Shown: positions 1 through 12,606 of the stretch, in pieces
Layout: each line of letters begins with the position of its first letter
How positions within the stretch are numbered: position 1 is the stretch's first letter
Source of the DNA: Dichotomocladium elegans
Taxonomy: Eukaryota > Mucoromycota > Mucoromycetes > Mucorales > Lichtheimiaceae
Direction: 5' to 3'
NCBI GenBank assembly: GCA_025716815.1
Contig: JAIXMN010000018.1
Span: forward strand, 887,349-951,348
DNA length: 64,000 nt
Translations under genes and position numbers: made by a program
Notes under the pieces: generated by a model
Databases searched by the model: none
What the model was told of the DNA's origin: nothing
The model's input: only the letters and a program-made list of their open reading frames with translations

Positions 1-61
1 TAACGATCCATATTGCACGTTATTCGAATGCACTGGAATTATCATTTGGTTGGCAATCAAG

Positions 62-93
<32 letters not shown>
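62..93. repeat. GC/GA microsatellite
   Basis: A run of alternating GC followed directly by alternating GA lies just downstream of the G-alpha stop codon. It is simple sequence. The flanking bases 1-61 and 94-260 hold nothing I recognise beyond the 3' flank of the gene. Confidence 0.9.
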
Positions 94-260
94 AGAAAAG
101 TGCAGTTTAAAGAGGAAAAAAGATAAACAAAAGTATACAATAGCGTAAGACGTGAAAGCAATGGAATTCTGAGAAAACAGAAGACAATGGCAACGTAGGG
201 CGGAAAGAGGGAACAGACGGGGTTACATTAAGAAGGAGATGAGAGAGAGAAGACCTTTTT

Positions 261-1569
261 TTACAGCAAACCACCTTCACGCAGATTATTTTGTATAATA
301 ATGTCGTTCACAGCCGCCATCACGAAGCGGATCTGTTGCGTGTCAGTTGCGCACGTAAAGTGGGTATAGATCTGTTTCGAGTCTGACTGGTTAAGCGATA
401 CAAACCGGTGGAGGATGAAATCGCTGGCGGCATCATATGTTTCTGGGCCTTCAAATTCAGGGAAATGCTCAACTAGCGGGTGCTTTGAAAGTTTCTCCTT
501 GAAAATGTCGATCTTGTTGAGGAACAAGATGATGGAGGTTTTGACAAACCACCGAGAATTGCAGATGGAATCAAAAAGTGTCAATGCTTCTTGCATACGG
601 TTCTATTTTTGTTTGCAATAAAAGATCAGCTAAGCTTTCTTTTTTTGGTATTCCGCCCTCCCATATATACGTACGACAGTCTCGTCTTCAATAAGAACCT
701 GGTCATATTCTGATATCGCGACCAGAAAGATGATTGCGGTGACGTTCTCAAAACAGTGTATCCATTTTTTACGTTCAGATCGTTGTCCACCCACATCAAA
801 CATACGGTATGTCAGGTCGCCAATGACAAATGTGGTTTCGGTGATACCGGTCGTCTTGACTCGTGAGCGAAGGACATCTTGGTCAGTTGGGACATAATTA
901 ACGTCACCAATACGATCGATCGAATCGAAATAGCTATGGAAACAACGCCTGTGAGATTGATTGGTAGTGAAGAGGCGCGCGTGCGCACACATACACGCGC
1001 ACGCGTGGGAGCATATAAACATGCTTACTATTTTGCAGAGTCGTTGAGTTGATACTCGCGGCTTCGTTCGTAAACGCTAAGAAGGTTTGGATCCTTCCAG
1101 ATCGCTTTGACGGCTTGTGTAACCTCGTGGGGTAGTGAATCCCGCTCGATCTGGGCAGGAAGATCCATGATGATGGCTGCGTGGTGTCTATTGGCAGGCT
1201 GAGCTAATGCTACGCCCATGTTATCCATCGCTTCAAGGATGACACGCATGGATTGGACGGTATTCGAAAAAATAATCTCCTTGAACGCTTCGCGCTCGTC
1301 ATGTGAGTAACCGCCATCGTGAATAAGCTTCATTTGCTTCAAAATAGTTGATTTTCCAGATTCACCAGCACCTATTTTCATATAGATAGATGTATATAGA
1401 GAGTGTTATTGTATACGTATCATTCTTTTGTGTGCGTGTGTCTGTCTGTACCCAAGAGGAGCATTTTGACTTCATTGCGCATGTTGAGCTTGTCGCGCTT
1501 GAGTTGATTCTCAATCTCCTCATTTCGTGCCTTGCCATCATGAACTTCGTTGGATTGACAGCAGCCCAT
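261..1569 (-). CDS. Heterotrimeric G protein alpha subunit
   Basis: This is a GTP-binding alpha subunit that relays receptor signals at the plasma membrane. Exons on the minus strand are 1452-1569, 1029-1371, 675-933 and 261-602, giving 353 residues, the standard family length. The start MGCCQSN supplies Gly2 for myristoylation and Cys for palmitoylation. The nucleotide boxes are all present: P-loop GAGESGKS (split by intron 1), switch I around [25 protein letters not shown] and TCATDT. All three introns are GT-AG and keep phase. The C-terminus reads REGGLL, so the Cys four residues from the end that many Gi-type subunits carry is absent. Which fungal G-alpha group it belongs to needs a tree. 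The family call is certain. Confidence 0.97.
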
Positions 1570-3498
1570 AGTTGTAGTATAGGAATTGATGGTTCTTTTT
1601 TCACCACGGAAAACGGAAAAGAAGAAGGAAAAAAGGGATATTGGTTGATCTTTATCTAGTCTCCAATTAGGTTTTTCTCGGCCTCCCCTTCCCATTCCCC
1701 CAAAAAGTAAACTGTTCACTCTCCCTTCGTTGACAACCCGTCTTCACCGCTTGTCGTTGCAATAGCAACAGCAGAGAATGGGAATGGTATTATACAATGT
1801 TCTCTCTCTTTCTCATTGACACCCCTGAACATCCTTTTACAGCACTGCGGAAGAAAACCGCTTATCTTCCCCTCCCCTTCAATGACATGAATAGGTTGCT
1901 ATGTACATGTACGCGTGTGCCCGATTCCTCGGTTTGCACAGCAACAAGGAAATAAACTTGGCGCAATACGATTTATTGTTGCCATTCTAGGAGCAAAAGT
2001 AATGATATATTTAATAATATAACATGTACAGCTAGCAGATCCTCGTTGTTTATTCTCATTTTGAAGACGTTCTCAGATTTTTAAACGAAGGCCAGGCTAT
2101 GAATAAAGACTGTTTTCTTTTCTTTTTTACATCTATACAGGAAAATAATAGGAGAGAAAGGAGTTGATAGGTTGGCAGTATATGACATTGCGCATAAGAG
2201 AAAAGCGGTTGGCATGGATCCACGCAAGGTCTATGAGTATATTTGACACGAATGGCAGCTTTCTGCCACTTCCATCACTCCTTAAATTCTCCCCTCTTGA
2301 GCACACTAGCATCAGTGAGAAACCAGTGACACTGAAAGGAGGTAAAAAGGGGAGGGGATGATTCATGTCGCGGGGCTTAGGAGAAGAGGGAGAGATTCCT
2401 ATAATATATACAAGGGCAATCATAAAAGCTGGCAAACTGGTTGATGGATTGCCTTCCATAAATTTAAGAAGGCGACATTGATAGACGTAAAGAAAAAGCA
2501 GCAAGAACAAGACAAGGTAATGTATGAGGCACTAGTTCCTTCTACTTTCCTGTTTGTTATCTTCTGTGTATATGGAATTACATACGCATATACATGTACA
2601 TACATCTCTAAACATTTTTACGTGCATTGTAAATAGCATGTGTTCCACACTCCCACCTGCCTATCTCCTATTGTGTACTCTTTATATTCAGCAAGAATCA
2701 TGTCACCAGCTTGAGAGTGGATTTGGTAAAGGGAAAAAGTTACTGAAATAAAGGCTGTTGTGTAACTATGTAAAGAAAGAAAGAAAAGGAAGAGAGGACA
2801 AAGGAGGAAGTCATGGATCTTTTCGCCGTACACTTGGCACCCGTATGTACGCACAGGCCAATACTATAACCTATCCCTTTCTCAAGCAGATCAAGGTATT
2901 AAACGACCGCTTTGTATTATGGGCCGACCATCCAGACTTCGTCCGTATGGAGATAAAAAAGAAAAGGGAAATCTATAGCAAGATAAGAAGAGAAATAGAT
3001 ATATTTATATATAGAACTAGATCAGATATCTGTTTACTAATATCATGTGTTAGGAATGTTCTCAGGGGCATTTAACCAGTGCGCCTTTCTCCATACCAAA
3101 CAGGTTATCAATCTTCATCTTGTTACATCTAAGCAGGTGTCTTGCCAGGATCAAGTTAGATGGGTTGAACATGCACACATCGACATTCCCCATATGTCGG
3201 TCTCCTGAAACGAAACGATTTGAACGAGGAAAATGCCTTTCTGAAGTACACAAGTAGGGCGTCGATATGCCTTTGTTATTACTTTAGTATCATGTCCTAT
3301 TAGAGCAGTGGCCGCCTGAAAAAGACAATATATGTTAACATTGGCTGTCGCTATCATATCTAAAGCACAATGTTTGACAACAGGGTGGAGGCGTAAACAT
3401 GTGTGGCTGAGGTATATTAAGTAGTACGGCTATGTCGTTCATACATGGCCTATCGGTGCATAAGGATCCTCTTCTACTTTAATGGAACTTTATCGCAT
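1570..3498. other. Intergenic region, no recognised gene
   Basis: This 1.9-kb spacer holds the 5' flank of the G-alpha gene and the 3' flank of BRO1. Short open frames occur but none shows a known motif or a consistent splice structure. A minus-strand stretch at about 3070-3330 has CAG acceptor-like sites followed by open frame, but I cannot make a gene from it. Confidence 0.6.
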
Positions 3499-6400
3499 CT
3501 AGTCCAATAAAGACCCGTTGCTACCATTGTTGTAGGAGGGTAGCTGTGGTGGCGTTGATGTACGCCAGTTGTACGTCGCCTGCTGCTCCTGCGGTTGAGG
3601 AAAAGGAAGGGGGATACCGCCAGGAGTTGGCTGTTGTTGTTGTTGTTGTTGCCAATGCTGTGGGAGAGAAGAACCTGTTTGGATAGGTTGTTGCTGAACG
3701 TAAGACTGATGATGGTATACAGGCTGCTGCTGCTGGGGAGATGGCTGGCTTTGATAAGAGTGCTGCTGGTACAACTGCTGAGGTTGTTGCTGTTGATAAC
3801 TTTGTTGTAGGTATGGTTGTAGTTGCGGTGTGAATGGTGCTTGTTGATCCGGCCTCACAGATCCGGGAGTCGTCATGGCATAATAGTTGGGTGTATTGGC
3901 CGAGGGAGACAGAGGTTGGGATTGGATTTGAGGCGGCTTGCTCGGAAGAGGAGGAGGCTGTTGTTGCGAATACAGCGTATTGCCACTGGTCGGAGTGGAT
4001 GGTATAGGAGCCTGTTGCTGGTATGATTGAGCGTATCCCCCTCCGGTGTATAAAGGCGACGGTAAAGGCTGCTGTGGAGCTCTTGGTTGTGGGTACGGCG
4101 CCATGGGGAGTGAAGGGGGTGGAGGAGTACTACTGCTATACATTCCAGCGGGAGGCTGGTATGACACCGGTTGGTTTGGGGCTGTAGGACCCATCAGCGG
4201 AGGCGCATTGAAGGTGTCTTTTGAAGATTGGGAGGGAGCAGCAGGTTGAGTCGATTGACCATACACTCCGACGTACGGAGCAGCGAATGAGCCTGCACTG
4301 GAAGAATAAGAAGGGGCTCTTTGCAAGGCAGGAGATGCTGTGGCTTGCTGGTTCGGCTGCGGCTGTGGCTGTTGTGGAAGCTGAGACGGGTAAAAGGGCT
4401 GCTTCTGAGATACGGATGAAGATGAGAAGCTAGCATATGGCATAGGCTGAGGCGGCGCCTGCTTATAGTGGTGACCAGGAGACGGATATGCAGCGGGCGC
4501 CTGACCAGAAACAGTAGCAGGTGTGTTTTGTTGCCCAGCATAAAAAGTATTAATCGCATTACCAAGAGACATACCCCGTGCCTTTTCAGTGATCTGAGAA
4601 ACCGAAGGATTCGAATCAATACTAGGTGCATTTGTAGATGAAGACGACGATAGCGGAGCAGCATCCGTGTATTTGCTGAGTTTCTCCTTGAGAAGCGCCT
4701 GCTCTCTACTACTACGCGCACTCTCAAGCTTCTCTATCAATTTCTCTCGCTCTTGGGTTCTTTCCTGAACAAACTTGTTGGTGTTGTCCAAAAGCGACTC
4801 GATCACATCGCAGAGGCTGGAATAAAATTCAATCCCTTTTCTAGAATGCGGAATGTTAATTTACTATTTCCTTGCTACGCAGCCATCTCCTCGGTCCACT
4901 GGTATACCTTATTCCGTTCTTTGTATCTATATATGTTTTGTAAGCCTTCTCCAATTGCTCGACAACCAAACGGCGCTGGTTTTCCGCAGCATCCCACTGT
5001 GCTTGGAGTTTCTGTGCATCATCTCCCTCCATCAGGGTTTTAAAAGCAGTAGTAAGCTCTTGAATTGTTTGTTGTTGCTGGTGTATAGACGCCGAGATGC
5101 GTTGCTGATGTGGGCGGAACTTTTCAAGTTCTGAAGTAAAGATCTGCTGCTCGATATTGGCGTTTTTCTTATTCAAAATTAAAAGATTCGAAATGTCATC
5201 TTCCTTGGTCTGTGGTATAAACGCACCGATTATCAGTATATCTTTGAGCGTTAAAGAACATGAAGTTCATACCTTTTCCTTTAGATCTTGGAGGGTCTCA
5301 CGTCGATCGGTTTCAAGCTTCTGCAATTTGTCAATAGCCGCCTCAACACGCTTGACTTTGACGTCCATACTCTTTGCACTCAAATTAACTTCCAATTCCA
5401 AATCAAGTAATATTCCACTATTAGCTGTCGATGGCTTCATAAATGTTTTGGTCACGCTTTCAGCAAAAAGTGCTTCGAGTGCCTTGCTTTTTCCACCATA
5501 GCGCAAGATCTCGATATCCGATGCAATGGTTTCATAGGCGCACAAAAGCTGAGCATCAGACTGAGATGCGCTATTCAACGACTCGCGATGGTTGCGCAGA
5601 TCCTGGCGAAAATCCGAAGTAAGAGTGCCTGAGGGCTGTTGTACCCAATCGGCCTCGTACTTAGACTAGTATATATGTCAACAAGGAAATCTTAACCGTC
5701 ACTGAAAACACTCACTCGCATGGTTTCACAATCCCGCATCTCCTGGTCGAGCGCAAGCGAGACTTTATCAAGCATCTGAGCTGCTCGCGCCTTCAGTCCA
5801 CCCAGATTCTCAATCAGTTCCCGCACAGTAATGGCATTGTTTGATTCTTCCTCGGCAATCCTGTCTGCCCAGCCGCGCGCTTCTGAAGGTGGCACGGCGA
5901 ATACATCCAGGATTGCACCGTTTGTCTTTTGACCTTGCTGAAGAGATTGCTTGAACTTGTCAAGTGATTTGGGGAGCTTCATATATTCCAAGGAAGCATT
6001 CAGTTCTGCCTTTGCAATGTCACAACGTTCTGTTTCCGCCCGAACAAGCTTAGCCATCTCCTCCGAGTACATGGAGGCACTTTCGTGCACGCTCAGCGGG
6101 ATGAGACGAGAAAAGATATCACCTCCGATCACTTTGGTGACCTCAGTATGTCCGTAGAGTTCCGAAATAGGAACGGTCTTCACAGCCTTAAGACGGTCAA
6201 TTGGTGTAAGGATGGACTCCTTAGGTACATTATCATGATAGATCATGTCATTGTCCCTGGATGCCAGCGAGTGTTTTTCAGACAAAGACGCAGCGAGTGA
6301 TTTGCAAAGTTCCTGGAGAGCGGTCGCGCTGTCGGCTGGCAAGGTATGGCTCGCTTGCGATAAAATCGATCCATTGTTGCTTACAACTTTGCTTGCATCC

Positions 6401-7317
6401 TTAGCTGTTGCCTCAGCCGCAGCAAGTCGTGAGACTTGTTCGCCGTAATTACTGTCGAGCTCGCATACGGCTGCTCGATGTTGCTGTGCAACTGCCTGGT
6501 AAAATTTTTGCTTAACTTGGCACATCACCATCCAGCTTCGCTCGACGCCCACGTTACGGCTGATGCACTCTTGTATTTCATCAGCCAGATTCCCATAAAC
6601 CCATGCAGCATGGCTCGCGAGCTTCGCAATCAGGTTTTCCTTCTTTTTCTCACGCAGCGAGTTCTCAATGAAGCACTCGTGCGCCTGCGCAAGCATCAAC
6701 TCTGTCAACATTTTAACAGTATCACGATGTAGATCCTGCGAAGGCGCATGCAGGAAGTTGTCATTGATGTATTGAAACATGCCTGCCGACGCTTGGAAAA
6801 AGTTAAAGGCGCGTTTGCGGCCGTCGGCTTCCGCACGGTTCTGGGCAGCGGCAATCGCTGAGAGCGTTGCCGCAGTATTGAAAATAACACTTGCCTTTTC
6901 GTAGGCAAGCGAATATTGCGAAGTAGGGCGACCGTTGAAAGCATCGTACCTGAGAGGGGTATATGAAATGAAGTAGATAAGACATTAGCCTCGAGAAAAT
7001 GCTACATTCTTTCTTAGCTACGGGATATCGCTTTACCAGGTGAACAGAATCTTGATGTGCTTCTCATCGACAGGAAATCGAAGGTCGAGCAGCTCAAGCT
7101 GACCAAAATATCGGTATAGAAGGTCCCGGCCTGTGAGGTCCTTGCCAGCGCCACGCATGTCTTGTCTCAAGCGGTTCAGGGTATATGTCTCCTCATTGTA
7201 TTTCTCGGGGTCGTCCTGGTAAACTTGGGCAATGTATCGTTTTAGAGGTAGAATCCAGTCGACATCGTCGGTGCGCTTAAAAGGCGCATTTATAAATGGG
7301 ATTTGTTGTTGGGCCAT
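3499..7317 (-). CDS. BRO1: Bro1 / ALIX family protein (vacuolar sorting)
   Basis: This is an ESCRT-associated adaptor acting at endosomes in multivesicular body sorting. Exons are 7037-7317, 5716-6949, 5273-5659, 4908-5209 and 3499-4840, giving 1181 residues. Residues 1 to about 380 form the Bro1 domain: RLRQDMRGAGKD, LLYRYFGQLELLDLRFP, FTWYDAF and SQYSLAYEKAS match filamentous-fungal Bro1 closely. A coiled V-domain follows to about residue 750. The last 400 residues are a Pro/Gln/Tyr-rich tail ending GSNGSLLD. The tail is longer than in yeast Bro1. The start at 7317 is the first ATG before conserved sequence. PalA/Rim20 is the alternative, but the N-terminus fits Bro1 better. All four introns are GT-AG and phase-consistent. 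Confidence 0.95.
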
Positions 7318-7699
7318 TCGCACTCGGAGATGGTCGGTGTGAGCAGGGAAAGAATGAATACGAAGAGGAGGAGGGAAACTCAGCTCAGAATAGAAGATGG
7401 ACGAGAGCAAAATCATCGCATTACCAATTTCCTTCCTTTTCTCCTGCTGTAGCTTATCTTTTATTTACGCACTCACGTCTTACATGTAGTTGGTACGGCT
7501 CTAAACACGCCTTTTATAACTTGATAGAGAGCTAGAAGTATGTCCTCGAGACAGAAAGAGAGAACCGAGGGTTTGTCATAGGGAGAACGGCAATATAAAA
7601 TATCACAAAAAGCTGGCAAACTCACCTCTATAAACACACGATAGACTTTTTAATCTTATGATCCTTTTTCGTTCATACACATTCGTCATCTGGTATGAG

Positions 7700-8720
7700 T
7701 ACTGTAATTGAATTTTTACGCAGATGAACAGGGCCATGTTTGTTGATGAGCACGGCTATATGTGTACCTTGAGCATATGGACTATGTCATTGACGAGAAG
7801 ACATATTTTCTTCAATCTGTTTGGTTATATAGATAATACCTGCGTAATCTATATTGCGATGGTAACTCTGGAATTGTTGTTACGCATATACTCGAGCGAA
7901 AGGATATAGACACTCTGATGAAAGAACAGATTTTTCAAGCCGGCGTCTAAGGTTCTGAGTGCGCCAGCCACTGCAAAATGGCTAGGAATACATATTTGTT
8001 CAGCACAATGATGGACATTGTGGTGCGAAACAAACCTGGGAACAGTTTTAATGAACAAACCCCACAGATTGCTCACGTATCCTTACTGAAGAACATAAGA
8101 GATTTATTTTAAAATGCATTGATGAGAACCCATCTATCATCTTAAACCAGTTTGTGAGCAACTGAATCAGAGATTTAAAGGTCTAGAGTTAACCAAAGCG
8201 ACACTCTATCAATTTACGAAAACGAATGCAACCTCTGCTTGAAAAATGCCTGATTTCAGTCTGCATACAGGAGTCGGGGCGTAGAGACCCAATGGCAACT
8301 TGACTGGGTAGGACGATCGGACATGACGGTCATTGTCTTTAGAAGAAACTGTGTTTCCTTGGTGAATTCGGGTCCATAATGGCATGAAATATAGCATGGT
8401 GTGGTCTAGGAAAGGAGCTTTTACTATATTTACTGACCAAAGGCAAGAGCGAAGTCGAGCAAACTTGAAAAAAGGAGGAGAGTTGGGCAGCCAATGTTGC
8501 AAAGCAAAGGAACTGTAACTGAACATTACCTTAGCTTCCTTAATGCTATAATGGACGAGATGGATAAATATAAATATATAAAGACCATCATTTGTAGTAG
8601 ATAATGCATCTATTCATAAGATTGAAGATATTTCAGGTGCCCCAACTGGATAACGCCGTGGTGTTGAGCCGGGGCGGTAAATGAAAGAACATGGAGAAGG
8701 GTTGTATTCGTGCAACATTC
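7700..8720 (+). pseudogene. Decayed Tc1/IS630-like transposase, copy A
   Basis: Plus-strand reading in shifting frames gives transposase-like pieces in order: an N-terminal segment near 7850-7920 shared at DNA level with the copy at 59.1 kb, a helix-turn-helix-side segment KRFILKCIDENPSI near 8105, MKYSMVWSRKGAF near 8375, and LSFLNAIMDEMDKY near 8535. In intact members these correspond to the KRSMAWSRKG and NA(T/I)MDEMDKY regions. Many stops and frameshifts make it non-functional. The ends are not defined. The family assignment comes from recognised motifs, not from a search. Confidence 0.75.
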
Positions 8721-9486
8721 TTTCGAAGTATATTTTTGAAAATAAAGTATTTATTGCATTTCGGGTTTCGGCCGGTCGATTGGTACTTACTACCCAGCAC
8801 TGAAAACTACCGCCGCCATTGTCTTGCTACCTGATAATCGGTAATTTTGTTTTAAAGTATCATGTCAGTACGCATATACACATACAAAGATAGCATAATA
8901 GGACACTATCTTTCTCCAATGATAGGATCGTTCTATTATACACAAATACCATATCCTATCATTGCTGGCATCTGCATTGCCTGACGCACTGGAAATCTAT
9001 GTTTGTATATTCTTACGTATGCTTTTTTACGAGTAAAGAATGTCGCTATTTCTGCAGCGTAAACCATTGGTGCGCTTATGTCATACTGGTTTACTTTTTT
9101 TTCTCTCTTCCCCTACGCAAATGATATGTCGTAGGATGTTGGCCTTTGTCAGCCCGCAAATATTAGTTTTAATACCCGCTGTTAGAACTCTGTCCCTGGG
9201 TCTGCAGCAAAACGGAGCATTGTTGATGAATGCATGATGCCTGAGTTACACGGTTTGCACAACCCCATGACGACATGGTGACTTATTTTAGAAAATTGCG
9301 TGGTAGAGATGGAACGGCGTTTTTTTGGGGGGGGGGTTGGTTGGTTCTGCTGATCAGTAAATGCGGGAGGCAAAAAAGTGGGCATGTGTATTCTTATTTG
9401 CAATTGATGATGTCATTCAATAATGACTCATATATAAATATCGAGGACCAAGAGCTTGATCTTCCAGACAAAAAGCATCAATCACA
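8721..9486. other. Intergenic region with a TATA-like box
   Basis: No gene is recognised here. A TATA-like sequence, tatataaata, lies at 9431-9440, about 50 bases before the ATG at 9487. A run of G at about 9328-9337 is simple sequence. Confidence 0.5.
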
Positions 9487-9771
9487 ATGGTTTCCACTCC
9501 CACCGACTTCCTCCCCTGCCGCCAACTGCCTCCATCCTCAGTTGTTTCAGGCACTACCTCAACCAGCACTAAAGCTTCGCTTACCAGGGAAAAGCTCATT
9601 GCTATGGCTCGCAATGAATATGCTCGACAATTATGCAGGTTCACTGAAGCGCAGCTGAAGCAACATGTACCCTCGTGTTACACGAATAGCGCCTACCATC
9701 AATATTGTCTTAAGTCGGTTTCGCCTGCGTTGTCCGATTTGTCAATTTCTGGGCGGTCGTTTGCTTCTTAG
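9487..9771 (+). CDS. Hypothetical small protein (weak)
   Basis: This is a 94-residue open frame with no recognised domain. In its favour are the TATA-like box 47-56 bases upstream and an ATG in good context (cacaATGG). The middle, KASLTREKLIAMARNEYARQ, looks like a helix. A possible GT donor at about 9639 (after the TGC AG of codon 51) and an acceptor at about 9770 would swap the C-terminus for a Pro/Ser-rich one ending near 9889. I cannot choose between the two forms. It could also be chance. Confidence 0.3.
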   Translation: MVSTPTDFLPCRQLPPSSVVSGTTSTSTKASLTREKLIAMARNEYARQLCRFTEAQLKQHVPSCYTNSAYHQYCLKSVSPALSDLSISGRSFAS

Positions 9772-10398
9772 AACGTTCCACCAATGTTTGCGACCACCCG
9801 CCATGCACTCAACTCCATCCCGCAACGCTTCATTCCAATCTGCTGTTTCTGTACCGCCACTTCATCGTTATTCGAATACAAACACCTAGTAGCAATAACC
9901 ACAACAAGCAACGCTCGAACAGCTGATGCGATTAAGGCAGAGATGTTCGCAGAACGTCCGGCGGTATGCTACTTAGCACCCACCTGTAGAGATATCGCAA
10001 AAACAAACAAATGCATCCCAACACCTTTGTAATTATCCCGCCTTCATTCTTGCAATAAAATAGTTATGACCATGGCCTAGCCTTTTTAATTATTCTCCAT
10101 ATTGATCGCTTCCGTATTTTTCATGTGTTTCCAATCCGCGCCCATCCTGCTCGCTTGCCTGATTAAGTCAAGACATCAGTCTCCGAGGGCTGTGTTGTGG
10201 GGCACTCGTAATATTAAGCATTCGCTCACACACGCGCTCGTTCACTCATTCACCCGCCCACACCGTACACAACCCACCCTTACACCCTCAAAAACATTTG
10301 CAAGGTTCACCTGGCTAGACAACACAGCCTTGACTGGGCTGCGCCTTCTTCTATTACACTGAGCCCTCTTCCTCCTTTTCACAGCATACCTTCTCAAC
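9772..10398. other. Intergenic region, C-rich before the RhoGAP start
   Basis: No gene is supported. The last 200 bases are C/A-rich (cacacgcgctcg, cacccgcccacac), typical of a fungal promoter and 5' leader, and lead into a well-placed ATG at 10399. Confidence 0.5.
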
Positions 10399-12061
10399 AT
10401 GGCGACGGCGGACACTCTAAATTCTGCATCCTCTGCTCAGAAAGATGTCCTTCGTGCCTGGTGGAAAAAGGCGACCATTTCAAATCCCAAAATACCCAAT
10501 GATGAATCTGTCGATGTCGACAATGGAACCACGTCCAGTAGGTTTACTACCAGCGCACCTGCAGTAGGGACAAAAGTCATATTCACGTACGCTTACTAAT
10601 AGTTAACCGAGTGTTTGGTCTGCCGCTATCCGAGTCTATTCTTTACGCTCACTCAACCATCTCGTACATTGACAACACCAAAGGCAATGTATGTTATGGT
10701 ATAATACCAACCATAATTGCAAAGTGTGGTTCATTCCTCAAGGACCATGGTATATATTTTATGCCTTCCATTGCCTTCCGCAGGCACTCACGTGGTAGAT
10801 ACACTAGGCTTAATGGTGGAGGGTATCTTTCGCATGTCTGGAAGTGCAAGACGTATTGCTACCCTTCAGTCCATTTTCAACGAGTCCGAGGACTACGGCG
10901 CCAGCTTTACCTGGGAAGGGGGGGACTATACGGTGCATGACGCCGCCAACGTGATGCGCCGTTTCCTCAACCGCCTTCCTGAGCCTGTAATCCCGTTGGA
11001 TTACTACCGACCTTTCAAAGATACCATGAGTGAGTCCAGATGCCTGAGTTGAGAATATTGTTACAACATGGTCAATATTCATTGCATGGGCTTTTGAACA
11101 CTATCAAATTAGGCGAAGAATTTCCGAATCTGGAAGCCAAGATCGAGGCTTTTCAGAATTTGATTGAATGTCTTCCATTGGTTCATCAATACCTTCTCAT
11201 GTACATCATGGATTTTCTCGACCTCTTTTCCTCCACCGTCGAGGAGACGAGGATGGACGTGTCCGCCATCGCAGCAGTCTTTGCACCGGTAACCAAAAAT
11301 GCGACAAACTGGGGCAGAGAGTGAAAGGGCTCCAGGGCGGAGTAAAGGAGAGAGGGAAATGCACGACATATTCTAACAATGTAATGATAGGGAATCTTGT
11401 CACATCCAGATGACGAGCTCAATCCTGCTGGCTATAAAGAATCCCAGCGAGTTCTGGAGTTTCTAATCAAGCATCAAAAAGGATTTGCCGCGCCACGATC
11501 CTTCATTTTACCCGGACAGAACCTTGTTCCTCGACCCAAAGCCATATCTAACCCTTATACAAGCATCAGCAGCAGCAATAAGAGCCGGCCTGGTAAACCA
11601 AGAGTTTAGGCCTAAAAAGAACTAAATATCTCATCTAAACAGACCTAGGATCTTTGTCACAAAGCAGTAAATCATCCACAACGCTCGTGGCATCCGTTTC
11701 CAGACTCTCTCCATCACAATCTTCTGGAAAACTACCATTTAGCAGCATCGGGAATAGACGCCCTTCACTCCCCAATTCTCCGACGTCTGATGGACACTAC
11801 ACCAACAACGAAAACGCCATCTCAAAACCCAGCCTGAAACGGGCGTCCACCGCACCGACAACACGTTTGAGAGACCAAACGGAGTCGTCTTCTGGTAATT
11901 TTCTATCCGATTATTCTATGTCTATAAATCATTTTTCTGATCAAAGGACGTATCCTATTCTGTCTGCCTCAGCCAAAAGAGGTACCAGAACATGGAAATC
12001 CATTCGTCGGATACCTGAAGAAACAGCGATCCCGAGAGAATTCATTACCCAGACCTCATAA
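10399..12061 (+). CDS. Rho GTPase-activating protein (Sac7/Bag7-like)
   Basis: The product should stimulate GTP hydrolysis by Rho-type GTPases controlling actin and the cell wall. Exons are 10399-10537, 10603-10749, 10784-11029, 11113-11288, 11391-11592 and 11643-12061, giving 442 residues. The RhoGAP domain spans about residues 48-265. It opens with RVFGLPLSESI, has the arginine finger in GIFRMSGSARR, VMRRFLNRLPEPVIP, and VSAIAAVFAPGILSHPDDE. The last 180 residues are Ser/Thr-rich and likely disordered. The layout and the YTVHDAANV segment resemble Sac7/Bag7. The intron-1 donor GTAGGT and the intron-5 acceptor (11642 or 11648) were picked by phase, and either acceptor keeps the frame. No second domain is visible. 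Confidence 0.9.
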
Positions 12062-12606
12062 CTTCTAATTAATGAGCTTCTTTTTAACCTTCCCCACCCT
12101 ATTCCTTCTATGTAAGGCCATTGTTACACTCACTTGTTTCAATTCCATCAGCGAGCTTGTTTCAGTTCTAGTCCCATTCAGGCACACAACTTCTCATGCC
12201 CATGAATATCTAAACCCAGCTTTGCTTAGCATGGAAGCCGCCATCGACAGCCGCAACACCCTAGGCTGATAATACTAAGATTGAACGCCTCAGTCTTTCC
12301 TGTGCAGACAAAGAGTATTGTCCGCAGAAGATAATGTATGGGGCTTTTTATCGGAACCGAGACATAGCTCGGGTTGCTGTTTCTAATCTTCACGTTATAT
12401 TGACTATCCACAACGGTTATCACACACCTGAAAAGTTGTGCATGCGTGAACTGAAAGATACCGTGAATAAAGTTAACAGGGCATTCTAACATTGTAGGTG
12501 GCTTGGAGAACACTTCTATTTCCGGTTCAATGTTCATCCCCAGCTCCAGACACCGTCATTCCGACTGGTACGGGAGACAGATTCCCTCTTCCTAAATCAA
12601 AGCATA
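12062..12606. other. Intergenic spacer before RPL26
   Basis: This 545-bp spacer lies between the RhoGAP stop and the first RPL26 exon. It is AT-rich with no recognised motif, and presumably holds the RPL26 promoter. Confidence 0.5.

Noticed and set aside
4194..4727. 177-codon Arg/Leu-rich minus frame inside BRO1
   Set aside because: It is a shifted reading of the conserved BRO1 last exon, whose true frame is supported by upstream exons and phase.
9665..10362. Several plus-strand open frames of 74-86 codons
   Set aside because: Low-complexity C-rich sequence, no domain, and mutually overlapping frames; only the 9487 frame has promoter-like support.
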